Origin: Leptospira yanagawae serovar Saopaulo str. Sao Paulo = ATCC 700523
GTDB taxonomy: Bacteria > Spirochaetota > Leptospiria > Leptospirales > Leptospiraceae
DNA length: 64,000 nt
NCBI RefSeq assembly: GCF_000332475.2
Contig: NZ_AOGX02000016.1
Span: 141,143 to 205,142 of the forward strand
Direction: 5' to 3'
This document shows, one piece after another, positions 8,229 through 16,555 of the stretch. The position numbers and the translations under genes were made by a program. The first letter of the stretch is position 1; each line of letters begins with the position of its first letter. The notes under the pieces were generated by a model. The model was not told the DNA's origin, ran no database searches, and saw only the letters and a program-made list of their open reading frames with translations.

Positions 8229-8460
8229 AATGTTTAGAGAAAACTAACTTATCCATTGGTACTGAAAATGGGGGCAGGTCATTCCTTCTAAAATTCTCAA
8301 TCTGCCGAATCTTAGTGAGGTGAATTTTGTTAGCAATCCATTATTTTGAATTGGAATCGATGTTCAGGTATCCGAAATCCGAGCCAGAACCTTACTCTTG
8401 ACAGAAAGGAAGCAGAAAATAAGCTGAAAGTTTTACACAAATGAAACTTGGAGATGAAAC

Positions 8461-8877
8461 ATGAATACGAAGAAAAAAATTTTAGTGACTCATTTTGATT
8501 ACATTCGACTGAAACAAATGGCTTTAGAATTCGCTAAGCAGGATAAAACCAATCAAAATATCGAAGATTTACTCGGAGAAATTGAAAGAGCTCAAAAAGT
8601 AGATGCAAAAGAAATTCCTGCGAATGTAGTAACGATGAATTCTCAGATTGAAATCAAAAACCACAATGAAATCAATTTTGAAGTATTTAAATTAGTGTTT
8701 CCTGAAGAAGCAAACTCAGAAGAAAATAAAATTTCGATATTAGCCCCTATCGCCACTGCTTGTCTTGGATATAAAGTCGGAGACAATTTACATTGGAGAT
8801 TGCCAAACGGAATATTTCAATTCCAAATCACAGGGATTCATTACCAACCAGAGGCAAACGGCGACTACCACTTGTGA
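8461..8877 (+). CDS. rnk: Rnk-like nucleoside diphosphate kinase regulator (GreA/GreB-type C-terminal domain)
   Basis: 138 residues. The N-terminal 50 residues form a short helical hairpin, and the C-terminal domain carries the Rnk landmarks: NVVTMNSQIEIKN, ISILAPIATACLGYKVGD, HWRLPNG and YQPEANGDYH. Rnk is a small relative of the transcript cleavage factors GreA and GreB that binds RNA polymerase and influences nucleoside diphosphate kinase levels. TTGGAGATGAAAC precedes the ATG. It stands alone. A 12-bp perfect inverted repeat follows the gene (8906-8960). Confidence 0.85.
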   Translation: MNTKKKILVTHFDYIRLKQMALEFAKQDKTNQNIEDLLGEIERAQKVDAKEIPANVVTMNSQIEIKNHNEINFEVFKLVFPEEANSEENKISILAPIATACLGYKVGDNLHWRLPNGIFQFQITGIHYQPEANGDYHL

Positions 8878-8905
8878 TACAAAAACGAAATCGCTGAATT
8901 CGTCA

Positions 8906-8960
8906 TGATACAACTACTTTTGGTATAAAGAAAATAGAAAAGACGAAGGTAGTTGTATCA
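8906..8960. terminator. 12-bp perfect inverted repeat between convergent genes
   Basis: TGATACAACTAC at 8906-8917 and its exact complement GTAGTTGTATCA at 8949-8960 enclose 31 bases. It lies between rnk (plus) and the glycosyltransferase-like gene (minus) and overlaps the end of the latter. A hairpin that ends transcription from both sides is the simplest reading, but there is no T run, so the role is uncertain. Confidence 0.45.
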
Positions 8961-9534
8961 GATTACCAATTTTCAGAAAGAAATTTAGTAGTGTTTGTTT
9001 ATAGATACCATTTTTAATAAACCGATGCGCGGATGTCATTGCCCTAAAAGGTAATAGAATGGGTTTACTTTGTTTCAATAAATTTTGACTTAACTCTGTG
9101 TCTTCAAACAAATAACGAGGACTTAAATCTTTTTTCCAAAGATTTCTATGAAAGAAAATGCAATGATCAAAATAAACAATACCTTTTCTACGAACTCTCA
9201 CTTCATTGGAATACCAAGAAATCCAATTTAAAAAAAAATGTTTTTTGTCAAAGGAATGGAGAAAACCACCCCACTCCCATTCGATGAATTGTGTTTTGCT
9301 TTTGCCTATGAGAAAGTTGATCGCATCTTTGGGAAGTTTTGTGCGTGGGTGATGCAGTAAAATTAGCTCACCATTTGACCGATGGAAACCTACATTGATT
9401 CTTTCCGCCCTCGTAAAAGCTTGTTTCTGCGGAATTAAGATAATTTCTACATCCTTATGTTTTTGAAACGGCAAAAGTGATTCTTTGTAATAAATGTTCT
9501 CGTCTATATCTGTGGGAACAATGATGCTTAGCAT
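8914..9534 (-). CDS. Glycosyltransferase family 2-like protein
   Basis: About 206 residues from MLSIIVPTD. The N-terminus has the GT-A start (SIIVPT), then an ERINVGFHRSNGELILLHHPRTKLP segment where the family has the DxD-like region. Near the end come FEDTELSQNLLKQ and TSAHRFIKNG, which resemble the C-terminal part of the rSAM/selenodomain-associated transferase 2 group. The usual aspartate pair is replaced here by HHPRTK, so catalytic activity or metal use may differ. A start at 9540 (MI before ML) is possible. No neighbours of related function. Confidence 0.6.
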   Translation of the reverse strand: MLSIIVPTDIDENIYYKESLLPFQKHKDVEIILIPQKQAFTRAERINVGFHRSNGELILLHHPRTKLPKDAINFLIGKSKTQFIEWEWGGFLHSFDKKHFFLNWISWYSNEVRVRRKGIVYFDHCIFFHRNLWKKDLSPRYLFEDTELSQNLLKQSKPILLPFRAMTSAHRFIKNGIYKQTLLNFFLKIGNLIQLPSSFLFSLYQK

Positions 9535-9606
9535 AATCAAACTTCATTCTGTTCTTTTCGAACATTCCTTGGTTGATCCATTCAGTTTCGTTCCCAAAAT
9601 AAAGGT

Positions 9607-10374
9607 TTATTCTTTGACTAGAAAAATGGATATCGCAGATTGATTCTCTTCTTGTTTATCCAAACTAGTTTTATTCTCTCTTTCGGCCATCAAAGGAAAA
9701 ATCCGATCTTCTGAAATCGATTCTGAAACCAATACTTGTCGAATCTCATCAAACCGACGTTTTACGAGTCTAGTTTGGTAGGCAATATCACCGGAAGTAT
9801 GAGACTTACCAACCAAAACAATTTTAAAATTTGTTTCCGATTTGAGTAAATCTCTTGTCAGTTGGATTAATTTTTCCTTCGTTTCTTCCGTTAATTTATA
9901 ATCGTCAGGTGGAAAAGAAATGGATTGGATGGGAGATGGACTTCCACTTGCCTGCCAAAAAGGGAACTTGGAAACCATCGTTTGGCCTGGAGCCTGTTTG
10001 CCCAATGATTCAAGGACAACTTGTTTGGGGCAGACAACACTAATTTCAGACGATGAAGTAACAGAAAACAAAAACCCTAATGTTGTGACAACGATGTCCC
10101 AAGGTTTTGCATACGCTTTTGTTTCCACAACAAAAGCATCGTTAGGGTTGAGATTGGATTCCGTCCCAATGTCACGTGTGAAAACTGGGAGTAAAAATAA
10201 AATTCGATAGGTTCTTGTTTCCAAATTTGGTTCACAACTGGAGGGAACAGATATCGGGATATGTTTTTTCTTCTCCAAAGGAATTCCATTCCAAGAACAA
10301 GCCATTCCCAATATTGCAATACATAAACTACCTAATGTTTGTTTCCAATTCGCTTTTAAAGTTTTTTCCATCAT
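9607..10374 (-). CDS. OmpA-like-domain lipoprotein
   Basis: About 255 residues from ATG 10374. A signal peptide ends in a lipobox, ILGMAC, so it should be a lipoprotein. The middle part has one hydrophobic segment (VVTTLGFLFSVTSS). The C-terminal 110 residues resemble an OmpA-like peptidoglycan-binding domain: ISFPPDDYKLTEETKEKL, then VLVGKSHTSGDIAYQTRLVKRRFDEIRQVL, then a final EENQSAISIFL strand. Upstream in-frame starts exist (up to 10461), and the one with the best ribosome binding site (CGGGA, near 10428) would give a long n-region. Likely periplasmic, linking membrane and cell wall. Confidence 0.6.
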   Translation of the reverse strand: MMEKTLKANWKQTLGSLCIAILGMACSWNGIPLEKKKHIPISVPSSCEPNLETRTYRILFLLPVFTRDIGTESNLNPNDAFVVETKAYAKPWDIVVTTLGFLFSVTSSSEISVVCPKQVVLESLGKQAPGQTMVSKFPFWQASGSPSPIQSISFPPDDYKLTEETKEKLIQLTRDLLKSETNFKIVLVGKSHTSGDIAYQTRLVKRRFDEIRQVLVSESISEDRIFPLMAERENKTSLDKQEENQSAISIFLVKE

Positions 10375-10737
10375 ACGGAAAGTTTTGCGATCCTTGCCAA
10401 AGATGAAAACCATTTTCCGATCCATTTTTCCCGAGTTACGAAAATTATAACCACATTTCAATTCGGGATGGGGATCAGTTCACAAACTCGTTTATCCAAT
10501 CCTAAGCCAAACAAATGTTACTGTATTTGTAAACCATACGAGAAAGAACCATTCTCAATAAGAGGCCTTCTTTAAGAACTCACAAACAAAGTCTTTCTCC
10601 CGGTCTTCTGGAACCCTATTTTCATTGAATGATTCTAAGTTTAAATGAAGTCGAGATGGTTTTTAAATCAATTTGATGAAAAGATTTGGATTGATTCGTC
10701 ATATAGAATACCCTGTATTGTATATGGAGGATTTTTA

Positions 10738-11949
10738 ATGAAATCTATTTTAGTTTTGGGTAGTAATTTTGCTGGAGTCACTGCAGCCATTTCCACAAAA
10801 AGAAAATTAGGAAATGAAGTAGAAGTAACAGTAGTATCACCAACATCTCAATTTTTATATGTTCCCTCCCTTATTTGGGTTCCGTTTGGATCCAGAAAAG
10901 TAAAAGATATTACCTTTCCCGTAGAACCAATGTTAAATAAAAAAGGTGTTAAGTTTATCCAAGACCGTGGGATCAAAGTTTTACCAGATAAAAACATAGT
11001 GATCACAGAAAAAAACGGTGAAATGAGTTATGATTATCTCATTATTGCAACAGGGGCTTCTCTCAATTTTGATATCTTACCCAATCTGAATCCAAAAGAG
11101 AATATGATCCAATGCATTGTCACACCCGAACTTGCAGAAAAAGCAGCCATTGCATTTGAGGAGATTGTTAAAAATCCAGGACCAGTTGTAGTAGCGGCAA
11201 CTCAAGGTGCAAGTTGTATGGGTGCCGCATATGAATACCTATTCAATTTGGACAAATACCTCAGAAAACGTGGAGTTCGTAACCAAGTAAAAATCGCTTG
11301 GGTGACACCTGAACCGTTTTTAGGTCATTTTGGGATAGGAGGAATTCTAGGTGGCCAATCGATGTTAGAACTTTTTATGAAACTTTATGATATCAATTGG
11401 CATACGAATGCTACGATTCAAAAAATTGAAAAAAACAAAATCACCTTAGGTGACCAAACAGAAATACCGTACAAAATGTCCATGATGATCCCTCCTTTTT
11501 TGGGAGCCGATGTGATGAAAAATTCTCCAGAACTCATAGATGATAAAGGCTTTGTTGTCACAAACGATGGTTACCAACACATTCATTATAAAAATGTTTA
11601 TGCAGCTGGACTTGCAGTGGAAGTCATTGCACCTTTCAAAAAATCGGCAGCTCCTTTCGGTGTTCCCAAAACTGGTTTTCCTTCCGATGTGATGGGTAAA
11701 ATTGTCGCTGAAAATATTCGTAACGATATCAAAGGGACTAGGAAATTCAAAACAATGCCGTTTGGAAAGATCCCTGGCATTTGTATCATGGACGCTGGCA
11801 AAAAGGAAGTTTGGATCCTTACAAACCATCTGTTTAAGCCAAGACAATTTGAATTGATGATCCCCAATCTTTTGTACAATTTTGGTAAAATCATTTTAGA
11901 AAAATACATGTTATGGAAAAACAAAAAAGGATTCGTCCATCTCCCCTAA
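10738..11949 (+). CDS. sqr: Sulfide:quinone oxidoreductase
   Basis: About 403 residues from ATG 10738, which follows a strong GGAGG. The longer frame from 10645 lacks a comparable site. A Rossmann FAD motif (VLGSNFAGVTAA) opens the protein and ATGASLNFD marks the second FAD contact. Three cysteines stand where SQR has its redox and polysulfide-holding cysteines: Cys126 (IQCIVTPELAEKA), Cys160 (GASCMGAAYEY) and Cys349 (GICIMDAGKK). The last 40 residues are amphipathic and could anchor it to the membrane. It would oxidise sulfide and pass electrons to quinone, for detoxification or energy. Single gene. Confidence 0.82.
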   Translation: MKSILVLGSNFAGVTAAISTKRKLGNEVEVTVVSPTSQFLYVPSLIWVPFGSRKVKDITFPVEPMLNKKGVKFIQDRGIKVLPDKNIVITEKNGEMSYDYLIIATGASLNFDILPNLNPKENMIQCIVTPELAEKAAIAFEEIVKNPGPVVVAATQGASCMGAAYEYLFNLDKYLRKRGVRNQVKIAWVTPEPFLGHFGIGGILGGQSMLELFMKLYDINWHTNATIQKIEKNKITLGDQTEIPYKMSMMIPPFLGADVMKNSPELIDDKGFVVTNDGYQHIHYKNVYAAGLAVEVIAPFKKSAAPFGVPKTGFPSDVMGKIVAENIRNDIKGTRKFKTMPFGKIPGICIMDAGKKEVWILTNHLFKPRQFELMIPNLLYNFGKIILEKYMLWKNKKGFVHLP

Positions 11950-11972
11950 GGATTGGATTGTTTCCATTGGGA

Positions 11973-12018
11973 TCCCATTGGTTTGAGCGTCTTTAGACCA
12001 TACACTTTCCCAATGGGA
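11973..12018 (+). terminator. Hairpin downstream of the SQR gene
   Basis: TCCCATTGG at 11973-11981 pairs with CCAATGGGA at 12010-12018. It begins 24 bases after the SQR stop. No T tract follows, so this may be a transcript-end stabilising structure rather than a true intrinsic terminator. Confidence 0.35.
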
Positions 12019-12110
12019 CACTCCGAATCGAAGGCAAATGGATTTCCCTTGATAATTTCTTGATTATTTTCCAAGGGCCATGATCCTTTCCTTTATTGGG
12101 GAGAAACCAA

Positions 12111-15100
12111 ATGAAAAGATCTACTTTGCTACTGGTTTGTCTTTTCTCCACGGCCTGTTCCTTTCCTAAACTTTCCCGTAGCTCACTTGATTTTTTTGCA
12201 TTCCTTCGGATATTTACTAGCACTCAGTTTACAGGACAAACCCTTGGCGGAGTTGTTTCTGGTCTTATCGCCAATACTTCAGTCACTTTAACAAATGGAA
12301 GTGATACCATTACAGTCTCAGCTGATGGGAATTTTACATTTCCCCGAAGATTAAATACGGGAGATGGTTATAATGTTAACCTAACAACAAATGGAGTTGG
12401 ACTCAGTTGTACAATTGCAAATGCACAAGGTATCGTTCAAAATTCACCGATCACAAATATAAATGTTACCTGTGGGCTTGGAGTTGGATTTTATGAAGTA
12501 GGTGTTAACGTAACAGGCATTACTGGTTCTATTGATGTTCAAAATAATGGTGCCGATACAATCAATTTTTCAGCGAATGGATTTCAAAAATTTTCAATCG
12601 TCCAACCAAGTGGTTCTAATTATGCCGTTACCATTTCATCGCAACCGGTAGGTACAGTTTGTTCTTTTGACAACCCTTCTCTTTCAGTGGGAACCATTGG
12701 TGTTGCCAATGTCACAGTGTTTATCACTTGTGTATCTGGTTATAATGTTGGTGGTAATTTATTTTCTGTCTCCTCAACTGATATCGGATCCAGTTTAATC
12801 AACCAAAAGGCATATTTGAGAACGTTCGCAGGTTCTTTCCCAACAAACAATGGAGGTTTGGGACCCGCTCCTGGAGTTGCCGTAACAAGCACTACCAGTA
12901 CATTAGCACGCTTTAATACGCCAAGTATGATGGCTGCTGATGCAAATTACTTATATGTTGCAGATACGGCAAATGGAGTGATTCGAAGAATCGACAAAGT
13001 GAATGGAAACACGACGATTTTAGCAGGTGGAAATTCAGGTGGAGGGACTCCTTGTCCAGGCACTTTGATCACCAATTGTTTGGATGGTGTCGGACCAGCT
13101 GCACAATTCAATGGTCCCGTGGGACTGACAACAAATGGTAATAATTTGTTTGTCTTAGAAAGTAACGGAAATCGAATTCGGATCATCAACCTAACAACAA
13201 CTTCCGTATCCACTTTGGCTGGTTCTGGAAATGCTGGCTCATCGGACAATACTTCAGGTATCCTTGCTTCATTTTCAAATCCGTCTTGGATGACTTTACA
13301 TAACGGAATCTTTTATATCGTTGATCGGAATAATTGTACAATTCGTACGTTAAATCCCACAACGACTGCAGTCGCAACGATTGCTGGTGGTGTTGGTCTC
13401 TGTTCGTTTGCCAACAGCCCAGTTGGCACGAGTGCTCGTTTTGTTTCACCGATCGCCATTGTTGGTATTGGTAATTATTTATATGTATCAGATGTGGGTG
13501 CCGGTGGTGGTTATAAAATTCGAAGGATCTCACTTGCGGGAACCAATGCAGTTGATACCATTGCTGGTGATGGTGTACAAGCTTCCACTGACGGGATTGG
13601 AACATCTGCGCAATTCAATGACCCACACGGTTTGACAACGGATGGAACCAATTTATTCATTTCAGAATGGTTAGGGCATCGGATCAGACATTTAAACCTA
13701 ACCACAAATCGAGTAACAACTCTTGTTGGAAGTGTACCCGGATATGCGGACAATGCAACTGGAAATGGTTTACTCAATTTTCCAGGTTATATCGCAACCG
13801 ATGGGCAAACCATTTACATTGCGGACCGCGGAAATCATTCCATCAGGTATTTACAACCAGCCGAATTGTTACATTATACCTTTGATGGAAATACAAATGA
13901 TTCGGTTGGTACAAACGATGGGAATTTGGTTGGAGCACCTAACACTACGAGGGATGAAAATGGATTGTCCAATGGAGCCTTTGAACTTGATGGAACTACT
14001 CAATACATAGAAAGTTCTTCCATTGTATCACAAATCACAGACAATTTAACCATCTCAGCTTGGATACATACATCGGGAAAAATAACGAATCAATTTATAT
14101 TTTACAATGGATTGGCAGACACTGATGGATATGGTCTCGTAATCGAAAGTTCTGGTTCTCTTAGAATTGCGAATGGTAACTTGTTTAGTCCAGCTTCATT
14201 TATGCAAGTTTCTCCAAATCAATGGACGCATGTGGCTATGCGACGATTTGCTGGTAATTGGCAAATTTACATCAATGGAAAGGCCGATTTTATAGGTTAT
14301 GCAACAAACCCATTAATACCAACTAACACTTTTAAGGTCGGTGATAATGGAAGTGGATTTCATTTCAGAGGGAAAATTTCAAATGTTCAATTTTTTAATG
14401 GTGCATTGGATGATGATGCCATTCAAAAATTAGCAATTCAGGTTCCATCAGGTTTAATTTCTTATTACCCATTCAATGGAAATGGAAAAGACTACGGAAA
14501 TTATGCAAACGATCTCACATCCTTTGGAATTGTAGCCACTGCAACGGATCGGAATGGTTTCCCAAGTTCAGCATACTATTTTAATGGGACTAGTTATTTT
14601 GAAAAATCAAATCCAAACGGTTTGCCTATCGGTGGAAGCAGTCGATCTATTTGTGCATGGTTCAAATCATCTAGTACAGCTGCCCAATACATTATCAGTT
14701 TTGGTACGGCTCTTGATTCGACGGCTAGCGGTCTTGTTTTACTACAACCAGAAGTTGGGATGTTGGGATGGAATGATGAAGCAAAAGTCATACAAGAAGA
14801 TTTTTTAAATCAGTGGATCCATCTTTGTGGTGTATACGATGGAACCACAGCCTTCGTGTATGAAAACGGGACTCTTCGCCATTCTGAAGGAAAAAGTTCT
14901 TGGAGTACAGGCGTCAGCTCTACTCTCAATATTGGTCGTTTGATCACACCAACTGGATATTTTTCTGGCGATATCGATGATGTTAGAATTTATGACCGTA
15001 CTTTATCCGTATCAGAGATTAGAGCAATTTCAGGATACTACCCTACACAGGTTACCGCGTGGAACCAAACAATCGCTAGTAGTAGCCTAAAGTTTTTTTT

Positions 15101-15812
15101 ATTACCTGAGAGTGCCAGTTTTGGTGCAGGGGCCTGTAATGGAGGAGCTAACTGTGTTTATGCGTGGAATGATCGTAGTCGAAACAATCTAAACCTGACG
15201 CAAGCCACGCCTAGTTCCCAGCCAATTTTCAACGCAAATATTTTGAATGGATCACCTGGTATTCGTTTTATCGGAACTGACGCCACTTATCTTTCAACGG
15301 CGTGTTCGGCCTCTTTACTTTCTTCATCTAATACAATTTTTGCCATTTACAATGATACGGAGATGTCAGGCAGTGATGGTATTTTCCAAAATGGTGCAAA
15401 ACTTCTGTATTTACCTGATGGAACTCCTACAAATAAACTTGTTAGTTTATTTGACTTACAACTTGGCAATCCACCAAAAGTCATCACTTCTTCTCCATTC
15501 AGTAGCTCACTTGGTGAAATCATTCTATTGACACTCGAGCACAATGGAACAACGGGAAACATTTATAAGTTTGGATCCAGTGTGGCGGTAACACCTTCTT
15601 CAGGTACTGCCTACAATTGTGCTTTAGGTGATTTGAGTATGGGGCGATATTTTTGGAATTCGGGAGTTTATCCAGCTAACGGTGATTATCTGAATGGAAG
15701 CATTGGCGATTTTCTTTACTTCGACCAAGTATTAACCCAAAATGATAGAGAACTTGTGGAATGTTATTTATCTAGTAAATACAAATTAAAATTAGGACAT
15801 ACCTGTCCATAA
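12111..15812 (+). CDS. Large NHL-repeat and LamG-domain lipoprotein
   Basis: 1233 residues from ATG 12111, with GGGGAG nine bases upstream. A signal peptide ends in FSTAC (Cys16), marking a lipoprotein. Two Ig-like, GGVVSGL-type modules follow (residues 45-220). Then come six NHL repeats (about 260-585), each with a VxNPxGL...LYVAD..NxIRxI pattern forming a beta-propeller, and two LamG/concanavalin-like domains (about 590-780 and 790-985) beginning LLHYTFDGNTNDS and LISYYPFNGNGKD. A third, more divergent lectin-like domain ends the protein. It is probably surface-exposed and binds glycans or host or mat material. It stands alone. Confidence 0.85.
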   Translation: MKRSTLLLVCLFSTACSFPKLSRSSLDFFAFLRIFTSTQFTGQTLGGVVSGLIANTSVTLTNGSDTITVSADGNFTFPRRLNTGDGYNVNLTTNGVGLSCTIANAQGIVQNSPITNINVTCGLGVGFYEVGVNVTGITGSIDVQNNGADTINFSANGFQKFSIVQPSGSNYAVTISSQPVGTVCSFDNPSLSVGTIGVANVTVFITCVSGYNVGGNLFSVSSTDIGSSLINQKAYLRTFAGSFPTNNGGLGPAPGVAVTSTTSTLARFNTPSMMAADANYLYVADTANGVIRRIDKVNGNTTILAGGNSGGGTPCPGTLITNCLDGVGPAAQFNGPVGLTTNGNNLFVLESNGNRIRIINLTTTSVSTLAGSGNAGSSDNTSGILASFSNPSWMTLHNGIFYIVDRNNCTIRTLNPTTTAVATIAGGVGLCSFANSPVGTSARFVSPIAIVGIGNYLYVSDVGAGGGYKIRRISLAGTNAVDTIAGDGVQASTDGIGTSAQFNDPHGLTTDGTNLFISEWLGHRIRHLNLTTNRVTTLVGSVPGYADNATGNGLLNFPGYIATDGQTIYIADRGNHSIRYLQPAELLHYTFDGNTNDSVGTNDGNLVGAPNTTRDENGLSNGAFELDGTTQYIESSSIVSQITDNLTISAWIHTSGKITNQFIFYNGLADTDGYGLVIESSGSLRIANGNLFSPASFMQVSPNQWTHVAMRRFAGNWQIYINGKADFIGYATNPLIPTNTFKVGDNGSGFHFRGKISNVQFFNGALDDDAIQKLAIQVPSGLISYYPFNGNGKDYGNYANDLTSFGIVATATDRNGFPSSAYYFNGTSYFEKSNPNGLPIGGSSRSICAWFKSSSTAAQYIISFGTALDSTASGLVLLQPEVGMLGWNDEAKVIQEDFLNQWIHLCGVYDGTTAFVYENGTLRHSEGKSSWSTGVSSTLNIGRLITPTGYFSGDIDDVRIYDRTLSVSEIRAISGYYPTQVTAWNQTIASSSLKFFLLPESASFGAGACNGGANCVYAWNDRSRNNLNLTQATPSSQPIFNANILNGSPGIRFIGTDATYLSTACSASLLSSSNTIFAIYNDTEMSGSDGIFQNGAKLLYLPDGTPTNKLVSLFDLQLGNPPKVITSSPFSSSLGEIILLTLEHNGTTGNIYKFGSSVAVTPSSGTAYNCALGDLSMGRYFWNSGVYPANGDYLNGSIGDFLYFDQVLTQNDRELVECYLSSKYKLKLGHTCP

Positions 15813-15891
15813 CGAAGAATCGTTTATTAAAAAAAGGAAGTTACAATTAAAGGGATTTTAATATCAAAGTTTGATATAGAAGAAATCAAAC

Positions 15892-15934
15892 TCACTTAGG
15901 TAGTCCAATGGAATTTCCATCCATACCTAAGTGA
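15892..15934. terminator. Bidirectional hairpin between convergent genes
   Basis: TCACTTAGGTA at 15892-15902 pairs exactly with TACCTAAGTGA at 15924-15934. It separates the end of the NHL/LamG gene from the end of the RRM gene, which points the other way. A smaller hairpin (ATATCAA/TTGATAT, 15861-15877) lies just before it. Neither has a long T run. Confidence 0.45.
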
Positions 15935-15948
15935 ATCCATTGGAATGA

Positions 15949-16212
15949 TTAGTTCCAGTTGTTTGTTTTTGGTTTTGCAATATTCACTTTCATTTCACGA
16001 TTGAGAATATTTTTTCCGTTTAAATCGCTGATCGCTTTATCTGCTTCATTACGATCTTTCATTTCGATAAAACCAAATCCTTTTGAACCGCCAGTGTATT
16101 GGTCAGTAATGATTTTTGCTGATGAAACAGAGCCATGAACTGAAAATAGTTCGTTAAGTTTAGTTTCGGTCATTTCGTAAGAGAGGTTACCTACATAGAT
16201 GTTAGTTGACAT
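15949..16212 (-). CDS. RRM-domain RNA-binding protein
   Basis: 87 residues, almost entirely one RNA recognition motif. RNP2 is IYVGNL near residue 5 and RNP1 is KGFGFIEM near residue 44; the aromatic residues that stack on RNA are present. The C-terminus is short and basic (PKTNNWN end). Bacterial proteins of this size are found in cyanobacteria, spirochaetes and others and are often linked to cold response or RNA chaperoning. AAGGA precedes the ATG by six bases. Single gene. Confidence 0.92.
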   Translation of the reverse strand: MSTNIYVGNLSYEMTETKLNELFSVHGSVSSAKIITDQYTGGSKGFGFIEMKDRNEADKAISDLNGKNILNREMKVNIAKPKTNNWN

Positions 16213-16555
16213 GTGATGTCCTTAATAGTTTAATTTGACTCGGAAATTTTAGAGGATTAGAAACAACTTTCCAGTGAAGAAATCAGGTAAAAACACAACG
16301 AAAATGCAGGGGAAAACTTAAGAAAAGCGATCAGAATGCAAGAAAGTGAGGAATACTTAGTAGTTAAAAAAACGATAATATTTTGAATCTGTTACCATAA
16401 TAAATATAGAACATATTAATAGCAAACAAATTTATTAAATTTTTCATTTAACATACGTTTTTTGTGAAAATCCAATTATTGTCTTATTTTTCAAAAGGAA
16501 TTGGCTTTGGCTATCATCATATCTTTTCTGAGGGAAATGTTCCAAATCGAAGCTT
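16213..16555. other. 343-bp A+T-rich intergenic region
   Basis: No credible gene is seen. It lies between the end of the 7TM sensor gene and the start of the RRM gene, both on the minus strand, so it should hold the RRM promoter and leader. The leader may be long, as in cold-responsive RNA-binding protein genes, but I see no conserved cold-box or other element. Confidence 0.5.

Larger units (their letters stand above)
7095..8281 (+). mobile_element. IS3-family (IS407-type) insertion sequence, copy 2
   Basis: A complete 1187-bp element, the same as the copies at 3050 and 52946 but in the opposite orientation. The inverted-repeat ends are TGACCTGCTCCCC and its partner GGGGGCAGGTCA. The 4-bp target duplication is TTCC at 7091-7094 and 8282-8285. 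It sits directly upstream of the secreted-protein gene at 6804-7082. With copy 1 it bounds a 2.9-kb segment as inverted repeats, which could invert by homologous recombination. Confidence 0.95.

Noticed and set aside
3050..8281. Composite transposon made of IS copies 1 and 2
   Set aside because: Each copy has its own 4-bp target duplication (GTTC and TTCC), so they inserted independently.
13186..13605. Minus-strand frames inside the NHL/LamG gene
   Set aside because: Low-complexity shadows of the repeats on the opposite strand.
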